Notes under the pieces: model-generated | Told to the model about the DNA's origin: nothing | The model's database searches: none | What the model saw: only the letters and a program-made list of their open reading frames with translations | Made by a program: the position numbers and the translations under genes | Shown: positions 58,464-64,000 of the stretch, piece after piece | Position numbering within the stretch: the stretch's first letter is position 1 | How the letters are laid out: each line of letters opens with the position of its first letter | Origin: Wurfbainia villosa | Taxonomy: Eukaryota > Streptophyta > Magnoliopsida > Zingiberales > Zingiberaceae | Assembly (NCBI GenBank): GCA_025175895.1 | Contig: CM045987.1 | Span: 33,134,113 to 33,198,112 of the forward strand | Length of the DNA: 64,000 bases | Direction: 5' to 3'

Positions 58464-60103
58464 TATTGGGAATTAGATCGTCGCTAGAGGGGGTGAATAG
58501 TGCATTCGTTGACAAAGATGGAATTCGTTCGCGTTCTTGCTACAATTATATTAGTACGTAGCGAAAATAGAAAATACAATACAAATACAAATACACAGGC
58601 ACAAATACACCAAGATATAATGTGGTTCGGAACCTTAGGATTCATACTCCACGGATTGAGCTCGAATGAGCTCTAGCGATGCAAATATCACCACTAATCA
58701 CAAACACTCCTTTTTGACAACAAGTCAAAGGCGAAGAAACCTCTTACAATGATTACAAGAGTAATACAAGAAATAAACAAGCAAATACAACTAAAATACA
58801 CAAAAGAATGTAAAGAACACTTTACAAAAGATCTTTTGGAAGCTTACTTGTTGATTGTCTTGGACTAGCCTTGAAGGACTGGAAAGCACCAACAATTCCC
58901 CTTCAAATCACCCAAGAAAATCCTTGCCAAATCCTTCTCCACAAGCTGCTTTTATAACCTGCATTCGGGCTGGATTCCGCCTAGCAGTCGACTAATCACG
59001 ACTATCAGTCGATGCTCCTGTAGCCGTTGTCTCACAACGGTTTGAGCCACACTGGATAAGTTCCAACGGATAGACCATTAGTCGACTAATCATGCTTCCA
59101 CTCAACTGTCAAACCCTAGCAGTCGACTCGGAAACATTCTGTGTCCGTTTCCTCGACCATCAGTCGACTGACCTCTATGTCAGTTTACTAATCAAGCCAT
59201 CAGTCGACTGCCCAATGCTGGAAGTCGATTGCCAAGGCCTTTTGCCGCAGTCGAATCCTAGTCAACTGATGACAATCGATTGGTCATAATCCTAGTCGAC
59301 TGCTACAAGTCGACTTGACTGCCAAGTGTCAAAACACTTGACCAATAAACTGGTCCAAAGCCCCAATCGATTGATAACCTCAACCATGAAGTTTAACCCC
59401 AAGTATGATGCCCTCATACTTGCTAGACCACCCTTAGTCTAGACCTAAGTCTTCTAGCCACCTCCGTTAGCCTCACGCCTATCGGATCCCTCCAAGTCAT
59501 TCATGACTTATTCATCCATACACTAGCCTTCAGGTACTTCCATCAGCTATTGTCATACGAAGCTGGTCTATACCGCCAAGGCACATTTGGGCTTACACTG
59601 CCAAGACTACCGTTTGGACTTTACGCCACCAAATCATTGGACTTATGCTGCTAAGACTCTCGCTTGGACTTTACGCTGCCAAATCATTGGACTTATGCTG
59701 CCAAGACTCCCGCTTGGACTTTACGCCGCCAATATCAACCCTTGAACTTCCCTTGCCAACCCATGTTGGACTTTCCATTTTCCAAGACTCAAGCTTGGAC
59801 TTTCCCTTGCCAAGACCCATGCTTGGACTTTCCATGCCAACCCATGTTGAACTTTCCCATTTGCCAAGTGTCCCACTTGGACTTTCCATGCCAAGTGCCC
59901 ATGACTTGGACTTTCTATTGCCAAGTACTCAAGACTTGGACTTTCCCATTGCCAAGATCCATGCTTGGACTTTCCATGCCAAGTACCCATGACTTGGACT
60001 TTCCCATGGCAATCACATTGTCATATATTTTGTCGAACATCAAAATACTGCTCGAGTCAAACTCGAGTCTGGTCAATCGTGACCTTGGCCAATCGCACCA
60101 ACA
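58464..60103 (-). repeat. 3' LTR of element E (1640 bp)
   Basis: Minus-strand ends are TGTTGGTGCGATTGG and a degenerate TTCCCAATA. Palindrome cluster at about 58985-59310 (exact copies at 59161 and 59201), hairpin array at about 59580-60015. It is the longest SIRE-like LTR here. Confidence 0.85.
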
Positions 60104-60104
60104 A

Positions 60105-60117
60105 TCTCCCCCTTTTT
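60105..60117 (-). promoter_or_regulatory. Polypurine tract of element E
   Basis: The minus strand reads AAAAAGGGGGAGA, one base from the LTR start, identical to element A. Confidence 0.85.
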
Positions 60118-61628
60118 GATGTTTGATAAAAACCACAAACACCTTTGAGTTAGGTCACCTAACTCAAATCTCCTTACCAATTCTCCCAAATTGATAATTC
60201 CCAAATTCTCCCATCAATTCTCCCCCTTTTTTACATACATCAAAAAAGTTCTCTCCAAGGATGTCAATGTCTCATATCCCAATGAGATCTTACAATCTCC
60301 CCCTTGGTCCAAAAACATCTAGGATGTCTTCACTCTTCCTAGTGATAAGTCTCATATCACTCAAGAGAGACACTCCTTCAAACTCTCCCAATTTCCAAAT
60401 TGGGCATCTCACATTCCCATTTCTAAAATTCTCCCCCTCGTGAGGAAGAACACATCCATCATCCCATGATGGATACCTACCCCTAAAGTCTTGCTCCCCC
60501 TTGACCATTGCACCAACAATGTCCTTGGAGAGCCCCTAAGCCTATAGGAACACTAAACCATCAAAATTAAGGTTAAAAGTTCAACCTTGAACTTTCACAC
60601 ACCTTAAAGTTGATACACACCCTAAACAACTCTCCTAATCTATATCCAATGGATTTTCACCCTTTCCAATGCTTTCCAAAGCATATCCTAGGGTTAGGAG
60701 CAGTTAGGATAGCCTAACATAGCTGAAACATGGGCTAAACATCCTTATTTATCCGAAATTAGCACTGGCAGTCGACTCTGACAGTAAACAGTCGACTGCC
60801 CTATGCATCAGTCAACTACCTACAAGCGGCAGTCGACTGATATCTACAAAATGCATAAATCAAAATTCAGAAATGGATTTTCAAAATACATAAGTAATTA
60901 TACATAGTTTGAAAAATAATGAAACTTCATACGTATAATATTTAAAACAATCATAATGGGTGAAAAATATTTAAAAACTAAAATACCTATTAAATAATGA
61001 GATTGACACAAAGTTCAAAACCATTGAAAAGTTCAATGTTTTGACCCTACTTTGTATCAACTACATCAATGGTGATTGCTATCAAAAGATAGACTTCACC
61101 AAGATTTTCTAAAATATTTTTGAAAACCTATATTGGATCATGATCAATGGGCTCAATGCATATGACTTGCACATTAGCTTTCCCCATGATCCACCCATGG
61201 TATAAGATAAGTTTGAGTTCATCTAGATGCAAGAACTATGCACCTTGAACTTAACTCATTTCCTAGCATCTCACATATGTCTAAGGTGTATGAAACGCAT
61301 ACAAATCAATTTGATGTGAGATGTGAGTTTTGTTCATCCTAATCTAGGGTTTCATGCATTTTTCTAAGGCAACACTACTTGATTCCCTTATACATGGGAC
61401 TTTATGTCATGCCATAGTCCCTAAATCAATTTTTATTAAACCTAAATGCATGAATGATGATTTTGGCATACAATGATAGCATAAATAAGTATGTGCCAAA
61501 AATCATGATGTCATGACATATAGATAAAAACTAAACATATATGACACAAAACTAAACCCTAGAAATTAATCATGACATTTTATATGATTTAAATGAATAT
61601 GATGTCATGACATGGTATATGGCAATCA
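60118..61628 (-). other. Non-coding interior of element E, part 1
   Basis: It is colinear with the interiors of A and B. Two exact CAGTCGACTG copies lie at 60789 and 60830, matching the position of the copy in B at 20641; element A has unrelated sequence there (near 2100-2160). No pol motif is seen. Confidence 0.7.
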
Positions 61629-63057
61629 TGTTAGGACAATCGACCCAAGTTATGGTTTGGATTATGGTTTTGATGTGTGTGGCAAAGGTTTAAGTTAGGA
61701 TATTATTGTGGATTTAATATGTGTGTTGAAGTCATGCAGGATTTAGTAATTCGCACATATGATGAATAGCATTGGTAAGATCACCAACTCACAATCTCAT
61801 GCTTGAGTCGGCGAAGGAGCATTGCGAAGCCGTGAGCTTGATGCATCTGAGAGACCGCCGAATGAGATGACTTGAAGCAAAGCCAAGGAAGCAGACTTCG
61901 AGGCAAGAGACACGAAGGAGCATTGCGAAGTCGTGCGCTTGGTGTTGCCGAGGGACGTGGCCGCAAACAAAGAGAGCTTCGACGAGGGACTTCAAGTGAG
62001 ATGAGAGAATGAGTAAAATGTAAGTAGCTCATTAGGTGAACTTGGCCGAAATGGCTAAATGTCATAGGCTTGACTGAGTTGGTTGAGGTTATACCCGACA
62101 TGTTTAGTTAAGTCGGATGCTCAACCAACTTGGTTGGGGTTTTACCCGACAAGTCGAATGCTTAATCGAAGGGTTGAGGTTTTACCTGAAGAATGGTTTA
62201 GTCGGATGCTCAAACATTGGTTTGAGGTTTTACCCGACGAAGTGGAGTGTCGAATGCTCAACCGTGAGGGTTGAGGTTTTACCCGACCGCCGGACGCTCA
62301 AACGAATGTGAAGTTTGAGGTTTACTCAGCATCAGTTGACTGCTGTGAATGGGAAATCGACTGCTCTAAGCCAACTGGAGTTCGACTGGTGGGTTTCTAG
62401 CCCAGCAGTCGACTGATGAAGGCAGTCGTGGGCACAGAACCTCCCATAGCCGACTGATCAGTCGGCTATGGAGGCATCAGTCGACTGATGGATACATCAG
62501 TCGACTGCCAAGTCTCCCGTTGGACTACAATGGTCGGGATCTGACGTGTTCAGAAGCCATTGTAACGGTGGCATTCGACTGCCAAAGGCAGCAGTCAACT
62601 GATAGGTGGCCAACGGGAAGAAATCAGCCCTCTCTATAAAAAGAGAGGGTGTGGGCTTTGGGATGGCTAATGTTTATGCTCCAATTGATCATCTAAGTGC
62701 CCCACAAGCTTTAAACTCTTTCTCTTGTTCTTATTTCAAATCCATTGTAAGAAAGAGTGTTTTTGTGTTGTAAGAAGGTTTACCTCCACCTTGCTTTGGC
62801 TAAAGGGAGAGACTATATTGAATTAGTTTCGGAGTGATTCACCGGAGACGAATCGGACCGTGGATTAGCGGCATAGGGTCGTGAACCGCGTTATATCTCT
62901 TTGTTAACATTTTTTTTATCTTGTTTTATCTTTATTGTTGTTTAGTTTTATTTCCGCTATGCTAACCCTAACGTGTAGACAAACGAACGATCGAATTCCA
63001 TTCTACAACGACTTAGGGCTATTCACCCCCCTCTAGTCAGCCACTGACGTTCCAACA
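61629..63057 (+). mobile_element. Solo LTR of a SIRE-like family (1429 bp)
   Basis: TGTTAGGACAATCG to GTTCCAACA with perfect AATCA duplications (61624-61628 and 63058-63062). The ends are of the element A type, but the first half is different: it carries duplicated 'gaaggagcattgcgaag' phrases (61810 and 61914) and its own hairpin array. Exact palindromes lie at 62406, 62478 and 62498, and the CCCCCCTCTAG tail is present. Confidence 0.92.
62056..62330 (+). repeat. Hairpin array, five units, solo LTR
   Basis: Units of about 45-55 bp have arms CTCAACC/GGTTGGGG, CTTAATC/GGTTGAG, CTCAAAC/GTTTGAG, CTCAACC/GGTTGAG and CTCAAAC/GTTTGAG. Each is followed by GTTTTACCCGAC or a variant. Confidence 0.85.
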
Positions 63058-63397
63058 AATCAAGGCATGGAAAATAAGATGTAAGGCATAAGAATACCTA
63101 AATTTTAGTATTTGTTGTCATTTCTTAGAATTAAATTCATTTTGCCATATTATCACTCTTCTCCCAAGTGTGCCAAAAATCCAAAATGACACACCAAGAC
63201 CTCTAGACCTAATTTGTGCCAATTTGATCAATTTTCCATACTTCTCAAAATATATTGGCACATCCTAGAAATATTTTAAGACTTAAAGTCAAACTTATTT
63301 CCAAGGTACCAATAATCTTGAAAATGACCTAAAGTGTCAACTTTGCTATGGTTGAGTTAACTACCCATCCACTTAGGGTTGATACACCCTAACCCAT
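63058..63397 (-). other. Non-coding interior of element E, part 2
   Basis: It continues the interior after the solo LTR, up to the gag stop. It is colinear with 969-1250 of element A. Confidence 0.7.
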
Positions 63398-63636
63398 TTA
63401 GCGTGAGTCGATCACGCTCTTAGGAACCCAATACCTATTGGAGCTCCTTGGGTTTACTAGGTATTCCTTAGGGATGACTTCTCTAGATACCCTCCTAATG
63501 ACCCTCCTAGGCTTGGTAGCCTTGGTCATTGTGGTCTTAACTAGGTTAACTCTAGGGGTGACTCCCCTTGTAACCTTCTTAGTGGCTTCCCTAGGTTTCA
63601 AAACCTTAGCCACTAGGCACACATCATGGTCAACTC
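63398..63636 (-). pseudogene. gag: gag C-terminal fragment, element E
   Basis: Minus-strand frame VDHDVCLVAKVLKPREATKK, then VTRGVTPRVNLVKTT and SSNRYWVPKSVIDSR, ending TAA at 63400-63398. It is about 80% like the frame-3 tail of element A, judged by eye. The N-terminal side is cut by the LTR at 63637. Confidence 0.82.
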
Positions 63637-64000
63637 TATTTGTGCAATCTGCCCATGTCATGATTGACCAGACTCGAATCTGACTTGAGCGATATTTTGA
63701 TGTTCGACAAAATGTATGACAATGTGATTGTCATGGGAAAGTCCAAATCTTGAGTACTTGGCATGGAAAGTCCAAGTGGGACACTTGGGCAAGGCAAAGT
63801 CCAAGCTTGAGTCTTGGCAATTGGAAAGTCCAACATGGGTTGGAATAGAAAGTCCAAGCATGGGTCTTGACAAGGGAAAGTTCAAGCTTGAGTCTTGGCA
63901 ATTGTAAAGTCCAACATGGGTTGGCATGGAAAGTCCAAGCATGGGTCTTGGCAAGGGAAAGTCCAAGCTTGAGTCTTGGCAATTGGAAAGTCCAACATGG
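63637..64000 (+). repeat. Start of a further SIRE-like LTR
   Basis: TATTTGTGCAATCTGCCC is a degenerate form of the TGTTGGTGCAATTGGCCC start. The following 330 bp match the LTR of A in order (GATTGACCAG, then GTATGACAATGTGATTG, then the hairpin array from about 63735). It runs off the window. Confidence 0.75.

Larger units (their letters stand above)
58464..64000 (-). mobile_element. Element E: SIRE-like copia derivative, inverted, partial
   Basis: On the minus strand: gag tail (63636-63398), pol-less interior, polypurine tract (60117-60105) and 3' LTR (60103-58464), which breaks into the hAT transposase. The interior is split by a solo LTR with a perfect duplication (61629-63057), and gag is split at 63637 by a further LTR. 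Organisation matches A and B. The 5' end is beyond the window. Confidence 0.85.

Overview
This is intergenic, repeat-packed DNA from a large plant nuclear genome. Nearly every base belongs to nested LTR retrotransposons or decayed DNA transposons, and I find no intact host gene, rRNA, tRNA or CRISPR array. An angiosperm, perhaps a monocot, fits the SIRE-type copia elements, the long-LTR chromoviruses with Met-tRNA primer sites, and the PIF/Harbinger, hAT and CACTA-like remains. The species cannot be read from the window. C-to-T decay in Gln codons and in CpG sites is consistent with silenced, methylated DNA.

Layout. Element A (1-4359, +) is the 3' part of a SIRE-like copia derivative that keeps gag but lacks pol. 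It sits in the 5' LTR of Gypsy-1 (4360-12763, +), a Tekay/Del-like chromovirus. Gypsy-1 lies in the 3' LTR of element D (12764-19375, -), a pol-less Tat/Athila-like element with one Gln/Tyr-rich ORF. D cuts the gag of element B (19376-22353, +), a second pol-less SIRE derivative. B cuts the RNase H of Copia C (22354-43221, -), a SIRE-type element with gag, protease, integrase and RT remains and a 5' LTR at 41924-43221. C is also split by Gypsy-2 (26232-37713, +, both LTRs present) and by a solo LTR (38663-41325).

To the right are a CACTA-like terminus (about 43926-44511) and a two-gene PIF/Harbinger transposon (45049-51565, -) whose transposase is split by a 3.66 kb solo LTR (45635-49291). 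Next come a tandem array of CAGTCGACTG palindromes (52378-52760), a minus-strand solo LTR (52814-55954) and a hAT transposase pseudogene (56773-58463, -). Element E (58464-64000, -) is a third pol-less SIRE derivative. It is broken by a solo LTR (61629-63057) and by the start of another LTR at 63637.

Target-site duplications support the insertions: AATCA, ATTTT, ACGAC and GTAAA are perfect at the four solo LTRs, and AATGA/AACGA flanks Gypsy-2.

The most unusual signal is structural. Three LTR types with unrelated primary sequence carry tandem arrays of short perfect hairpins whose paired bases change together between units. A 10-bp palindrome, CAGTCGACTG, occurs at least 18 times, about 0.06 being expected by chance. 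Both gypsy elements also share an LTR-like hairpin segment where the catalytic RT box should be, together with shared zinc-knuckle damage. This implies that an already defective lineage was amplified in trans. All coordinates and similarities were judged by eye.
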